Positions 55,076-64,000 of a stretch of DNA of 64,000 nt are shown in pieces (positions within the stretch are counted from its first letter, which is position 1; each line of letters starts with the position of its first letter). A program made the translations under genes and the position numbers. Location: assembly GCA_014323795.1 (NCBI GenBank), contig JACONK010000037.1, forward strand, positions 301,398-365,397, read 5' to 3'. The stretch comes from Paracoccaceae bacterium. GTDB taxonomy: Bacteria; Pseudomonadota; Alphaproteobacteria; Rhodobacterales; Rhodobacteraceae. The notes beneath the pieces are model-generated. The model did not search any database. It was given only the letters and a program-made list of their open reading frames with translations, and had not been told where the DNA came from.

Positions 55076-55843
55076 CTAGCCGACCCGGTTTATGTATGCA
55101 CACATCCGGCGTATCCCGTAATGCACTGAAAAGAGACACAGGAAAAATCCCGCCTTAATCCGGCTTCTGAAAATCGTGCGATAAGCTCTGAAAGTTCTGT
55201 TTATCTTGAATGCACATGTCTTTTGGGCCCAGTTCCGCTGATCATATATGACAGAGGGCTTTTCCCCGCCCACAAAAGTATCCAGATGGTCAAGGGCATT
55301 AGCAAAAAATATCAGGTCTTCGGCACCGCAGGGATGAAAGCGCAAACTGGCGGGAAGATGGGTGATGACAACCGAAGACAGCAGCAAAGGCTGGCGCGTC
55401 AATCTCCAGATGCTGGGGGCATTCCCCTGGGGGCGCACAATACGGCCACTCTGACGTTGCAGGTAGGATGCCGAATACAGCAGGGGAATATCCCGCTTTC
55501 TCTCGGTGCAATCCAGGAACTGTTGCAAGTGATTCGTGCACCATTCGTCGTCACTGTCAAGAAATGCGATACAGGCACCGCCGCCGCATCCTTGCACCGC
55601 GTCTATCAGGAAATTGCGGGCCATCCCCGCGCTTAAATGATCCTCCCGGTAATGGATGGTAACCCGATCTTCTGCTTTTTCAAGAAAATTCAGATAGTTC
55701 CCGGTCGCCGCAGCATCAGCCTTGCCCGAAAGCAAAATATGCACCCGCACATCATATAAGGGCTGGACCAGAATCGAATTGACCGCCCGGTGCAGGTTAT
55801 GAATCCCTTTCCAGTGCACCGGAACCAGCACATCGATGGTCAT
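55076..55843 (-). CDS. Glycosyltransferase family 2
   Basis: A 255-residue GT2 enzyme: TIDVLVPVHWKGIHNLHRAVNSIL at the start, the acceptor/donor loop SAGMARNFLID, and the metal-binding IAFLDSDDEW. The start at 55843 overlaps the stop of the larger glycosyltransferase gene upstream (ATGA), so the two are co-translated. Likely adds a sugar to a capsular or surface polysaccharide. Confidence 0.87.
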   Translation of the reverse strand: MTIDVLVPVHWKGIHNLHRAVNSILVQPLYDVRVHILLSGKADAAATGNYLNFLEKAEDRVTIHYREDHLSAGMARNFLIDAVQGCGGGACIAFLDSDDEWCTNHLQQFLDCTERKRDIPLLYSASYLQRQSGRIVRPQGNAPSIWRLTRQPLLLSSVVITHLPASLRFHPCGAEDLIFFANALDHLDTFVGGEKPSVIYDQRNWAQKTCAFKINRTFRAYRTIFRSRIKAGFFLCLFSVHYGIRRMCAYINRVG

Positions 55844-57606
55844 CTGAAGAACCTGTAATAAACTGTGCGTAGTAAAGGAATTCTTGCCAAACGCGCCCGC
55901 AGCCACCGCCACTGCAAAAACGGTTTGTGAACCATGGCCGTGTCTGCCATTTGGCGAAACTTGCGCCCACTGAAACTGCCTGCCGAACGATAATACTTAC
56001 AGTACGTACCATAATCGAGGTTTTCTGCAGCCCCCGTGCGGTGGGTCAGGTGGGAATGGCCGATCTTGTCGGTGTTGGAAATCTGATACAGGTACGGGGC
56101 CCGGGGTAAAATGCCGACCCGGTAGCCTGCGGCGCACACGTATTGCAAAAACTCCACATCTTCCCGGCCGACCTCAAAAAACTCCGTATAGTATAGTTGT
56201 AAAAACAAATCACGGCGTATGATAAAGACCCCGTCGCCCATATAGTTTCGAAGCGCATTGGCGTATTTCACATGCGGTGCGGACAGTAAAATTCCCTTTT
56301 GTATGATTTCTGTACCCTCCCGGGGCACAAACAGGTCGCGGAAACACAAGGTCACGTCATAGGTGCCGCGCCGCCCTGCCTCCAGAAAAGTCTGAACGAA
56401 TTCCGGCTTTGGCAAATTATCATCATCAAAGAAAACCACAAACTCCCCCACGGCTGCCCGTGCCCCTGTGTTACGGGCAGACCCGGGGTATGCGTTCATA
56501 TTGCGGATGATGCGCAAACCAAAGGGTAAATGACCTGCGTCCAGGATTTCCTGTGTCTGAATATCTTTGTCGGATCCGTTGTCGACAACGACCAGCTCAA
56601 ACCCCTGCTCTGTCTGGGCCCGAAAAGCAGCGATTAGTGTGGCAAAATATGCCTGCCGATTATGATATACGATAACCACGGACAAGGCGACGGCACCAGG
56701 ATTGGGGGATACATCTACGGTATAGTTTGCCGGATCTCCGTACCCGATATAGCGCCCGACAGCGGTGGCCTGCCGTAACTCGCTAATCCAGCGTTCAGAT
56801 CTTATCCCTGGTATCAGGCGTTCGGGGTCACGTACGACCGGTCTGCGTTGATCATACATCACCAGCCCGCGCACCACTTCCCCCCGGTCCAGGGCACCGG
56901 TCATTAAATCCAGAATATCATAGCCCTCATCAACCAAAACCAGGTGCCGATTGTCCGGTATATTTTTCAGGATCGAGGGTATTCCCTGTCCTGCTGTCCA
57001 TGCCAGATAATCATCGGCACTGATTCGAATCCCGAGGGTATCCGCGCACAAGGCTGTTTCAGTTTCCGGGTGGGGCATGAAGATAAAAAAGGCATCCGCA
57101 AGAAACCGGGCCGGATCATTTTCTGCCGGAAAAGTCCGGGCAAATCCTTCTGAAGAAATCCGATGGTCCAGCCGGTCCAGCGCACCGGCATGAAAAAACA
57201 GAAACCTTTCCCGCCAGTCTTTTATGATGTGTTCTTCAAGTTCAGTGGATACCAGACCCTGTTCATCCAACACAATACCAAGAGATTTGTCCCCGAGCGT
57301 GGAACGATAGGGCAGCACCCAGGTGCTTTCCGGCCGGGTTTGCATCAGATAGTATGCCAGGCCCCGAAAAAGGGTAACCAGCACCGCATCATATCCTGCA
57401 GCCGCGCACCACACCGCATAATGGGGCCAGAGATTTCTGTTCAGGGGAAAGCGGCTCAGGTCTGTGCCGCGGACCAAATCCTCCACTATAAGGGTTTCTG
57501 CCGTCCCCCAGCCGAGTGCATCCAGGGCATGGGCGATTATCGGACTGGACGCCTCTTGGCCGGTCAGTACAACCAGACGGTGCTGTGCGACTTCAGCCCG
57601 GGGCAT
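55840..57606 (-). CDS. Two-domain glycosyltransferase
   Basis: A 588-residue protein. The C-terminal half (about 310-588) is a GT2 domain with SVVIVYHNRQAYFATLIAAF, the donor site VVFFDDDNLPKP and a later GREDVEFLQYV. The N-terminal half (about 1-305) is not a family I know; it begins HRLVVLTGQEASSPIIAHALDALG and has RNLWPHYAVWCAAAGYDAVL and VLVDEGYDILDLM elements, compatible with a second glycosyl- or lipid-processing domain. The start is uncertain (ATG 57606 chosen). It precedes the smaller GT2 gene and lies beside kpsM. Confidence 0.8.
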   Translation of the reverse strand: MPRAEVAQHRLVVLTGQEASSPIIAHALDALGWGTAETLIVEDLVRGTDLSRFPLNRNLWPHYAVWCAAAGYDAVLVTLFRGLAYYLMQTRPESTWVLPYRSTLGDKSLGIVLDEQGLVSTELEEHIIKDWRERFLFFHAGALDRLDHRISSEGFARTFPAENDPARFLADAFFIFMPHPETETALCADTLGIRISADDYLAWTAGQGIPSILKNIPDNRHLVLVDEGYDILDLMTGALDRGEVVRGLVMYDQRRPVVRDPERLIPGIRSERWISELRQATAVGRYIGYGDPANYTVDVSPNPGAVALSVVIVYHNRQAYFATLIAAFRAQTEQGFELVVVDNGSDKDIQTQEILDAGHLPFGLRIIRNMNAYPGSARNTGARAAVGEFVVFFDDDNLPKPEFVQTFLEAGRRGTYDVTLCFRDLFVPREGTEIIQKGILLSAPHVKYANALRNYMGDGVFIIRRDLFLQLYYTEFFEVGREDVEFLQYVCAAGYRVGILPRAPYLYQISNTDKIGHSHLTHRTGAAENLDYGTYCKYYRSAGSFSGRKFRQMADTAMVHKPFLQWRWLRARLARIPLLRTVYYRFFR

Positions 57607-57714
57607 GCTCTGTCGGCTTTTCCGTCCGGTGGCCGCGAATACGCTTTGGCATGAACGTGCACTTCGATGCCCGCTTAAGATATCGTTCCTGCAAAACTGC
57701 ATGTAACATGGTGT

Positions 57715-58488
57715 TCATCGGTTGACGATCTCGCGCACACACAGGTTAAGCGTGAAAAGCCCGATACACAAACAGATAAGCCCGATGCCAAAAACATACA
57801 TCGGTTCCACATAGGCCGCATCGTAGGTGGAATATATTCCCCGCCGCGACGCGCCCACCACGTGGATCAACGGATTATACCAAAGATATTCCTTAAGCAG
57901 GGATGGCACATTCTCATAAATGTAGAGAATTCCCGACAGAATAAAAAGCGGACGGGTCATGAGACTCCAGGCCAATTCCCAAAACGGCAGGTAGATGAAG
58001 AGAAAACAATTCAGGGTTCCAATGCCCAGGCCCAGCACTGACGCCATCGTATAGGCCAGAAGGATCGCCGGAACATTCAGCGTAAGCCGCAGGTCGTAGA
58101 AATAAATAATTCCGGTCACTACCACATAGTAGACCATGATATTGGTTATGGCGTTCACGACGAACCGTGCGGCAATAGCATCAATGTAGGTGACGACCGG
58201 ATAAGACAGGAGTGACCGTGAAAAATTTATTGTCCGGGCGACCTTGCTGGCGGTTTGGGTGAAAAAGGTGTAGGGCAGTATGCCGGAAGCATAGAATATA
58301 TGGAAATTTGATCCGATATCCGGGGATCGCAGCACCAGTTCAAAAATAAAGGCCAAAACTATGATTTTAAGGACCGGATCAGCAACAGCCCAGAAATATC
58401 CAACCCCGGCTCTTCCTTTACTTGTTGACATTTCGCGTACGGAAAGCGCGAAGATGGTCCGGAATGTCTTAAAACGCATCTGGGGCAT
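57715..58488 (-). CDS. kpsM: Capsule polysaccharide ABC exporter permease
   Basis: A 257-residue ABC-2-type permease with six membrane helices, of the KpsM/Wzm type that moves a finished polysaccharide across the inner membrane. The family beginning MRFKTFRTIFALSVREM..TSKGRAGVGYFWAVADP is clear. The start at 58488 (MPQMRFK) has an AAAGGA site 9 bp upstream, so it is preferred over one 12 codons earlier. Its partner ATPase kpsT and the kpsE-like protein are encoded nearby on the opposite strand, with a divergent promoter region between them. Confidence 0.9.
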   Translation of the reverse strand: MPQMRFKTFRTIFALSVREMSTSKGRAGVGYFWAVADPVLKIIVLAFIFELVLRSPDIGSNFHIFYASGILPYTFFTQTASKVARTINFSRSLLSYPVVTYIDAIAARFVVNAITNIMVYYVVVTGIIYFYDLRLTLNVPAILLAYTMASVLGLGIGTLNCFLFIYLPFWELAWSLMTRPLFILSGILYIYENVPSLLKEYLWYNPLIHVVGASRRGIYSTYDAAYVEPMYVFGIGLICLCIGLFTLNLCVREIVNR

Positions 58489-58634
58489 GTAACAAATCCT
58501 TTTATCTTCTTTTTGTTTTGGCATAACTGGTTTGTGCCGGGCCCGGAATCGCTTGCCGACACATTCCAGGGCTTTGTATTGTCTGGCACCAAACCTATCC
58601 CTACGGCAACAAGATACGCATCTGAGAGGTGTAT

Positions 58635-60038
58635 TTGACACAGCATCAGCTCCCTGACCGCACAAATCCCGCACCCGAAACCGACAAGGCGATACCGTCC
58701 CCGGACGTCCCCGCAGCGGATACCCCGCCCGTTGGGGAAGATATCCCTGCCCGGCGGCACAGGGCAGAACCCGGTGGCGCAAAGCAGCCGCCCGGGACAG
58801 GGCACAAGGGTGGCCAGCCGCACAAGGCCAGCGTTGTGTCCGGCCTGGTTATACAGCAGGCGGCTAAACCGGCACATATTCGCCCGCGCCACTGGGGTGT
58901 GCTGTTTGGCTTTTTGCTGCTGGTGGCGGGACCTGTTGCTGCGGTCTACACCTATTTGTGGTATTATGCAGTCGATCAGTATTCCTCGACCGTAGGATTT
59001 TCAGTCCGCACGGAAGAATCTGAGAGCTCCCTTGATGTACTGGGTGCCCTGGCGGGAACCTCTCAAAGCAACTACAAAGATACCGATATTCTCTACGAAT
59101 TTATCCAGAGCCAGGCACTCGTGTCAGCCTTGGACGAAATCCTTGATCTGCGCGAAATATGGTCCTGGCCGCGCCGCACGGAAAACGGAACAATCCCCGC
59201 GCCGTCTTTCGCTGTTGGCAGGATGCGGGAATGGTTGGCGTCAGACCCGATTTTCACGTATCATCCGGGCGGAACAATTGAGGATATGATGTCTTACTGG
59301 GGCCGGATGGTGCGCATTGATTACGATGCATCCACCGGGCTGATGCAGATCAACGTCCGGGCATTCCGCCCGGAAGACGCCAAATCCGTTGCAGCGGGCA
59401 TCTTTCAGGAAAGTTCAAGGATGATCAATGATCTTTCGTCGATCGCCCGGTCAGATTCCACCCAATACGCCCGCGATGAACTGGAATTATCAGAAAAACG
59501 CCTGCGCGCCGCACGTCTGGCAGTGACAGAATTTCGCGAGCGAACCCAGGTGGTAGACCCCCAGGCCGTCATACAGGGGCAGGACGGACTTATTAATAAA
59601 CTGCAGGCCCAGCTCGCTGAAACCCTGGTAGAACTGGATCTGTTGCGCGAAATCTCTCGCGATGCTGATCCGCGCGTTTCACAGGCAATGCGCAAAGTTG
59701 AGGTTATCCGGGAACGCATCGCGGAAGAAAGGGAAAAGTTCAACGCCCGGGGGATTGCCGGCAAAGGATTTTCCGCCATCGTATCAGAATACGAAAAACT
59801 GACCATAGAGCGTGAATTTGCTGAACAGGCCTATCTGGCAGCCCTGTCCGCCTATAACAGCACCCTGGCGGAGGCCCGGCGGCAGAACCGTTACCTGGCA
59901 CCCTACATCCAGCCCAGCCAGGCAGAACGATCAGAACATCCAAAACGCTTCACCATTCTGGGGCTGTTTGCCTTGTTTAATTTCCTGCTGTGTATGATCG
60001 GCACGTTGATCTACTACGCCATACGCGACCGGCACTAG
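58635..60038 (+). CDS. kpsE: Capsule export inner-membrane/periplasmic adaptor (KpsE-like)
   Basis: A 467-residue polysaccharide co-polymerase-type protein. It has a proline-rich cytoplasmic N-terminus (about 85 residues), TM1 (about 86-108, WGVLFGFLLLVAGPVAAVYTYL), a long coiled-coil periplasmic part (ELSEKRLRAARLAVTEFRER and QAQLAETLVELDLLREI) and a C-terminal TM (FTILGLFALFNFLLCMIGTL). The plan is that of KpsE/CtrB, which links the inner-membrane exporter to the outer-membrane pore. The N-terminal extension is longer than usual. The start could be TTG 58635, after GAGAGG, or GTG 58629. It is co-transcribed with kpsT 4 bp downstream. Confidence 0.88.
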   Translation: MTQHQLPDRTNPAPETDKAIPSPDVPAADTPPVGEDIPARRHRAEPGGAKQPPGTGHKGGQPHKASVVSGLVIQQAAKPAHIRPRHWGVLFGFLLLVAGPVAAVYTYLWYYAVDQYSSTVGFSVRTEESESSLDVLGALAGTSQSNYKDTDILYEFIQSQALVSALDEILDLREIWSWPRRTENGTIPAPSFAVGRMREWLASDPIFTYHPGGTIEDMMSYWGRMVRIDYDASTGLMQINVRAFRPEDAKSVAAGIFQESSRMINDLSSIARSDSTQYARDELELSEKRLRAARLAVTEFRERTQVVDPQAVIQGQDGLINKLQAQLAETLVELDLLREISRDADPRVSQAMRKVEVIRERIAEEREKFNARGIAGKGFSAIVSEYEKLTIEREFAEQAYLAALSAYNSTLAEARRQNRYLAPYIQPSQAERSEHPKRFTILGLFALFNFLLCMIGTLIYYAIRDRH

Positions 60039-60042
60039 ACCT

Positions 60043-60702
60043 GTGATACGGCTTGAACAGCTGACAAAGATTTACAGCCTGGACAACCGGACCAAGGTTG
60101 TGGCGGACAATATCAATGCTGTCTTTCCTGATAAAACCACTGTGGGTCTTTTGGGCCGCAATGGTGCCGGGAAATCAACCCTGCTGAAAATTATAGCAGG
60201 CACAATGAACCCCACCCGTGGTCGGGTGGTTTCAACGGGAACCATTTCATGGCCTGTAGGGTTTTCCGGTTTCTTTCATCAGGAACTCACCGGTGCGCAA
60301 AATACGCGTTTTATTGCCCGGGTTTATGGTGTTGACACCGATCAGTTGATGGCCTTTGCGGAAGATTTTGCCGAACTTGGCACCCATTTCCATTTGCCTT
60401 TCAAAACCTATTCATCGGGGATGAGGTCCCGGCTTGCTTTCGGCGTTTCAATGGGCATCTGCTTTGACACCTACCTTGTGGATGAGGTGACCTCTGTCGG
60501 TGATGCCGCCTTCCAGGTCAAGAGCAAGGCTGTTTTCCGCAATCGGATGCAGACTTCAGGCGGTATTTTTGTGTCGCATTCCATGGGCATGCTGCGCGAA
60601 GTCTGCGATTCCGGTGCCGTAATAGAGGGCGGAAAACTGGAATATTACACCGATATCCGTGAGGCGATTGACCGGCACAGGTTCAATATGCGGGTAACAT
60701 AA
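60043..60702 (+). CDS. kpsT: Capsule polysaccharide ABC exporter ATPase
   Basis: A 219-residue ATPase of the KpsT/CtrD group. It has Walker A GRNGAGKST, GTISWPVGFSGFFHQELTGAQN, the signature YSSGMRSRLAFG and Walker B YLVDEVTSVGD. It begins with GTG at 60043, four bases after the kpsE stop. It powers KpsM. Its last two-thirds plus downstream DNA are duplicated in inverted form at 22.0-22.5 kb. Confidence 0.94.
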   Translation: MIRLEQLTKIYSLDNRTKVVADNINAVFPDKTTVGLLGRNGAGKSTLLKIIAGTMNPTRGRVVSTGTISWPVGFSGFFHQELTGAQNTRFIARVYGVDTDQLMAFAEDFAELGTHFHLPFKTYSSGMRSRLAFGVSMGICFDTYLVDEVTSVGDAAFQVKSKAVFRNRMQTSGGIFVSHSMGMLREVCDSGAVIEGGKLEYYTDIREAIDRHRFNMRVT

Positions 60703-60789
60703 CGCCGCGCCCCAAACGCCTGTCCCGGCACGGCACCAATCCGGGAACGACTTTGGGACTTTTCCGGCCCGTTGGCCCCACGCCGCGGG
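60290..60789 (+). repeat. Direct-strand copy of the inverted kpsT-derived repeat
   Basis: This 500-bp stretch matches the reverse complement of 22030-22528 almost perfectly, spanning codons 83-219 of kpsT and about 87 bp past its stop. It is the source copy because kpsT is intact here. The pair are 38 kb apart in opposite orientation. Confidence 0.9.
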
Positions 60790-61001
60790 GCCCCGGCCCG
60801 GGGCACAAGGGAATACATGCCGGAACCGCACCTGGCAGGCTGCGGCGGAAGCGGTGGTCAAGGCACCCCGCTGGCCCGTATCCCGCCCTCTCTGTACTGG
60901 TGATCACTTTTTCGCCAACCAGGCCAGCCAGTGCCCCGGTGCGTGAAAGGCCAGCCTGTGTGGCGCCCCCCGGCGGGATGGGATGCGGGGCCGACATTGG
61001 G

Positions 61002-62918
61002 TCAGAAGAAAATCGCCAGGCCGTCTGCGCCTACCTGTGAATCATCCATAAGCACGTCATAATCCACACCTCGCAGCAGCAGAACGTTGCCGGTGCTGCT
61101 CAGGGTGACGGTAACGCTGTCATTCGTGCCATCCCCATTCGCATCGTGCCGGGCGAAAGACACGGGGTCTGTATCAAAGTCCACCTCGTATCGGATTGTG
61201 TCTGACGTCAGGTCGAAATCGGTAATGACATCCCCATCATCCCATCCCCCCTCTTTGAAGATGAAGGTATCGAAATCCCTGCCATCCGGTCTTTCTCCGC
61301 CGGTCATCGTGTCGGCACCCCTGCCGCCAGTGATTATATTATCCTTCTCATTTCCGATCAGGGTGTCGTTATGATGCGAACCGCGCACATTTTCGATGCT
61401 ATACAGCCGGTCACCTTCGGCGGTGCCGCCGGAGTTCACCGTGCCATCAATCAGGCTGACGGTCACGCCTTCCCCGGAATCGCGGTAATCTGCCGTGTCC
61501 CGGCCGCCACGGCCACGGATCTCATCGGCCCCGCCGCCGCCGCGAAAGATGCTTTTGCCGTCTGCGCCCCCGACACGATGCCCCTTGAGCACATCATCAA
61601 AGGCGGAACCAACGATATGTTCAACATTTTTCAACTTGTCGCCTTCGGCAGTGCCGCCGCTGGCGGTTATGAAGCCATTTGCGTCCTGTGTGCCGCCAAG
61701 ATCTATCCGCACACCAGCGTCCGATTTCCTGTAACTGACCACATCACGGCCCGCGCCGCCATCGATGGTATCGGCCCCGGCCCCGCCTGCAAAAACATTC
61801 CTTTCGTCGTTACCGGTGAGGGAGTCGGCGAAGGCCGAGCCGGAGATGTGTTCAAAATTGCTTATCACATCGCCCTGGGCGTGGCCCCCGCCAGCGGTGT
61901 TGTCAGCCAGGTTTGCGGTGACGGCGGCATCGGATTTGCTGTAATCCAGCCGGTCATTGCCCGCGCCGCCATCCAGCGTATCGCCACCGGCATCGCCCCG
62001 GATAACATTGTTGCCGGCATCGCCGGTCAGCGTATCGTTATGGTCTGATCCGACAAGATTTTCGATATTGCGCAGCACATCGCCCGCGGCATCGCCGCCG
62101 GTGTTTGTCGCACCCGAAACCAGGCTGACACTTACCCCCGCATCGGACCCCTTATAAATGGCCCGGTCCCTGCCGGCCCCGCCGTCCAGCGTGTCGGCCC
62201 CGCCGGCACCTTTCAGGCGATTGTTGCCCGCATCGCCGGTCAGCGTATCGTTATGGTCCGACCCGACAAGATTTTCGAAATTCCTGAGTTTGTCGCCCTG
62301 GGCATCGCCGCCGCGGGCGGTGACGTAGCCGTCCGTGTCGGCTGTAGTGCCCAGGTTCACATCCACCCCGGCCGTCGAGCCGTAATAGCTGGCGGTATCG
62401 CGCCCGGCACCGCCATCCAGCGTATCGGCCCCGGCATCGCCGCGAATGTGGTTGTTGCCGGTATCGCCGGTCAGCGTGTCGTCCAGGTCACCGCCGACGA
62501 TGTTTTCGATGTTGCGGATGATATCGTGGAGGACAGTTTGAGTGCCGTCGGTATCGGTGGCCAGCCCGGTGGACAGATCTACGTGTACGGCAAAATACAG
62601 GACGTTGGTATAATCTATCCGGTCGCGCCCGGGGCCACCATCCACCGTGTCCTGTTCCCCGTCCAGCAGGTCACCGCCAAAGCCCAGCAGATCATTGCCG
62701 GCACCGCCGTTGAGAATATCCGTACCGTAGCCGGCATCCAGCCTGTCAGCACCGCCGCCGCCGTTGAGCGTATCATTCCCCGGACCGCCGTCCAGCGTGT
62801 CATCGGTATCGTCGCCCGTCAGCGTGTCGTTGCCGGAAAACCCCTGGATCCAGTCCCCCTCATTATCGCCGTTGCCGACAAGATTGTCGTTGCCAAATCC
62901 GCCTCTGATACGTGCCAT
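61002..62918 (-). CDS. RTX-type calcium-binding repeat protein
   Basis: A 638-residue protein composed of RTX nonapeptides (GGxGxDxUx, for example GGPGNDTLNGGGGADRL) and larger repeat modules of about 70 residues. The modules combine a 'GDAGNNxIRGDAGADTLDGGAGRD' block with an 'SY/YKGSDAGVSVSL...GDxLRNIENLVGSDHNDTLTG' linker, repeated six or seven times. RTX tracts bind Ca2+ after type-I secretion and often build surface or matrix proteins. The C-terminal 60 residues (DTIRYEVDFDTDPVSFARHDANGD...) are the likely secretion signal area. No type-I export genes are adjacent. No catalytic domain is visible. Confidence 0.92.
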   Translation of the reverse strand: MARIRGGFGNDNLVGNGDNEGDWIQGFSGNDTLTGDDTDDTLDGGPGNDTLNGGGGADRLDAGYGTDILNGGAGNDLLGFGGDLLDGEQDTVDGGPGRDRIDYTNVLYFAVHVDLSTGLATDTDGTQTVLHDIIRNIENIVGGDLDDTLTGDTGNNHIRGDAGADTLDGGAGRDTASYYGSTAGVDVNLGTTADTDGYVTARGGDAQGDKLRNFENLVGSDHNDTLTGDAGNNRLKGAGGADTLDGGAGRDRAIYKGSDAGVSVSLVSGATNTGGDAAGDVLRNIENLVGSDHNDTLTGDAGNNVIRGDAGGDTLDGGAGNDRLDYSKSDAAVTANLADNTAGGGHAQGDVISNFEHISGSAFADSLTGNDERNVFAGGAGADTIDGGAGRDVVSYRKSDAGVRIDLGGTQDANGFITASGGTAEGDKLKNVEHIVGSAFDDVLKGHRVGGADGKSIFRGGGGADEIRGRGGRDTADYRDSGEGVTVSLIDGTVNSGGTAEGDRLYSIENVRGSHHNDTLIGNEKDNIITGGRGADTMTGGERPDGRDFDTFIFKEGGWDDGDVITDFDLTSDTIRYEVDFDTDPVSFARHDANGDGTNDSVTVTLSSTGNVLLLRGVDYDVLMDDSQVGADGLAIFF

Positions 62919-63288
62919 GGGTCAGGTTCCTTCCTTATCTTACTTAAACGCAGTGGCTGTACGCCGTGTCCGCCCAAGGGGTCCGGTCCGACAGGGCGTC
63001 CCCTGCCGAAGCAGGGGTTTTGCAAGGGCGAATCGGGCAGCACACACGACATCAAACATATTGACCGGATTAAAGCACATCCCGCGGGGGTTGCCAAGGG
63101 GGGTTCAAACTTTGGAGATTATATTCTGAAGTAACATTTTACTGTTGCGCCACGCAGCTCTGCGATTTAGCGGCCGGCTGGCCCGTGCACCCAGGTGTCG
63201 TTGCGATTTAGCGGCCGGCTGGCCCGTGCACCCAGGTGTCGTTGCCGGAACGCCCCTGAACCGGGCAGGCGGGCTGAATGGCTGACAG
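62919..63288. other. Gene-free stretch upstream of the RTX gene
   Basis: There are 370 bp without a supported gene. The side next to 62919 should hold the RTX-gene promoter on the minus strand. A 41-bp tandem duplication (63161-63242, listed separately) lies near the other end; 'GTGTCGTTGCCGGAA' just after it also occurs within the RTX gene near 62824, so it may include a decayed RTX fragment. Confidence 0.45.
63161..63242. repeat. 41-bp perfect tandem duplication
   Basis: Two identical 41-base units in direct tandem, starting TGCGATTTAGCGGCCGGCTG, followed by three bases of a third unit. No coding frame uses it. Perfect identity suggests a very recent event or an assembly artefact. Confidence 0.95.
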
Positions 63289-63551
63289 ATGAGCAGACAA
63301 CCGGAATTACCGGGTCTGTTCTGCGGTTCTGGAGGCGCGTCCGCCGGCTACCGGCAGGCGGGGTTTGCTGTCACTGGCGTTGATAATGCCCCCGCAACCG
63401 AATTATCCCTTCCCCTTTATCCAGGCGGCAGTTGTTCTGTCGCCGCCGCGCGGGACGCAATGGGGATTGACTGGATGACAAAGCGCGATCTGAACCAGGC
63501 CATCCCGCCCGCCTAACCGCCTGGGTCGGACAGGCCCTGCGGCAGCACCTG
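63289..63551 (+). pseudogene. Remnant of a C5-cytosine DNA methyltransferase
   Basis: The frame from 63289 encodes PGLFCGSGGASAGYRQAGFAVTGVDNAP, a SAM-binding motif of phage-type cytosine methylases, then jumps to RDAMGIDWMTKRDLNQAIPPA, the C-terminal motif of the same family. The catalytic PCQ core and target-recognition region between them are missing. A stop follows PPA; dropping or adding one base restores the expected 'Y-T-A-W-V-G-Q-A-L-R' ending in another frame up to about 63551. So the gene has an internal deletion and a frameshift. Confidence 0.75.
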
Positions 63552-63596
63552 TGTGGGGCACGTGCCGGCACAAGAAGGACAGGGGCGAAAGCGCGC

Positions 63597-63908
63597 ATGC
63601 GCCGCTTCCCGAAACAGTACGCGGGTAAAATCGTGACCAGCCGGCAGATTCGGCAGGTGGCCGGGGATGTTGCGGAATGGGCCCGCCGGCAGCGGGTGCT
63701 TCGGGACGAAGGGTGGCGCATCAGCTCCCGCAATGATCGCGCAGAGCTGAAACCTGGGGAATATGTGCCGGTGCAATATGTGCCGCCAGCGGCGCACCGG
63801 TGCGCCACATTGGCTGTGGCGGCGCGGATGGCGACCGGATCAGACCTTCCCCCGTGCAAACAGCCGTCAGTCCGCACAATGTTACGTTGGGATATGATTC
63901 CCCTTTGA
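63597..63908 (+). pseudogene. Remnant of an HNH-type restriction endonuclease
   Basis: The first about 55 residues (RRFPKQYAGKIVTSRQIRQVAGDVAEWARRQRVLRDEGWRISSRNDRAELKPGEYV) resemble the middle part of a restriction-associated HNH endonuclease family; the HNH core that should follow is absent and the rest looks unrelated. It lies 45 bp after the methylase remnant, so the pair appear to be the debris of a restriction-modification system. Family assignment is from memory of the pattern, hence moderate confidence. Confidence 0.55.
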
Positions 63909-64000
63909 TTTCCAACCTCTGTGCCTACCCCGTCTCATCAGGTAGTAAGTCCACCCTGCCCTGTCAGTGTGGATGTAACTCCGCATGGTTGATCCGGAGT

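Overview
The window is GC-rich, densely coded bacterial DNA. Gene content and local order (ctpA-rppH, a J-domain protein beside bolA, two Liv-type uptake systems, creatinase, a PepN-type aminopeptidase) point to an alphaproteobacterium, probably near Rhodobacterales or Rhodospirillales. That placement is inferred from gene order and protein flavour; no rRNA, tRNA, CRISPR array, replication origin or integrase was seen.

Layout. 0.4-2.2 kb: ctpA and rppH. 2.5-2.9 kb: a secreted ankyrin-repeat protein. 3.3-21.7 kb: a catabolic island. It holds an aldehyde dehydrogenase, a branched-chain-type ABC importer (LivFGMH plus binding protein), a Rid-family protein, a bacterial microcompartment (BMC) cluster (malate dehydrogenase with a N-terminal extension, BMC-T, CoA-acylating aldehyde dehydrogenase, opine-dehydrogenase-like protein, BMC-H, EutN/BMC-P), a glutamine-synthetase-like ligase, a divergent sarcosine-oxidase-type flavoprotein, and glxBCD-type genes (the N-methylglutamate synthase family). 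22.0-22.5 kb: an inverted, truncated copy of kpsT. 22.6-26 kb: a two-component system. 26.4-31.4 kb: a second Liv-type importer. 31.7-46.4 kb: glutamate dehydrogenase, J-domain protein, BolA, creatinase, thioesterase (apparently frameshifted), a second aldehyde dehydrogenase, gatB, pepN, a PIN/ImmA pair and two glycosyltransferases. 46.6-48.4 kb: a DNA methyltransferase fused to a nuclease-like domain. 48.4-49.6 kb: gene-free. 49.6-60.7 kb: a surface-glycan and capsule-export region (galE, glycosyltransferases, three tandem sulfotransferases, kpsM/E/T). 61-62.9 kb: an RTX-type repeat protein. 63.3-63.9 kb: remnants of a cytosine methylase and an HNH nuclease.

Main hypothesis. The 3.3-21.7 kb block looks like a microcompartment for an unidentified primary amine, handled through gamma-glutamylation. 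An amine would enter by the Liv importer, be ligated to glutamate (GS-like enzyme), and be converted to an N-alkylglutamate (GlxBCD). A flavoprotein and/or the opine-dehydrogenase-like protein would then oxidise it to glutamate plus an aldehyde. The shell-associated CoA-acylating dehydrogenase would turn the aldehyde into acyl-CoA, and malate dehydrogenase could recycle NAD+ in the lumen. No phosphotransacylase, alcohol dehydrogenase or ammonia-lyase signature enzyme is visible in the window. The parts are seen in the sequence, the individual families are known, and the assembled pathway and its substrate are inference.
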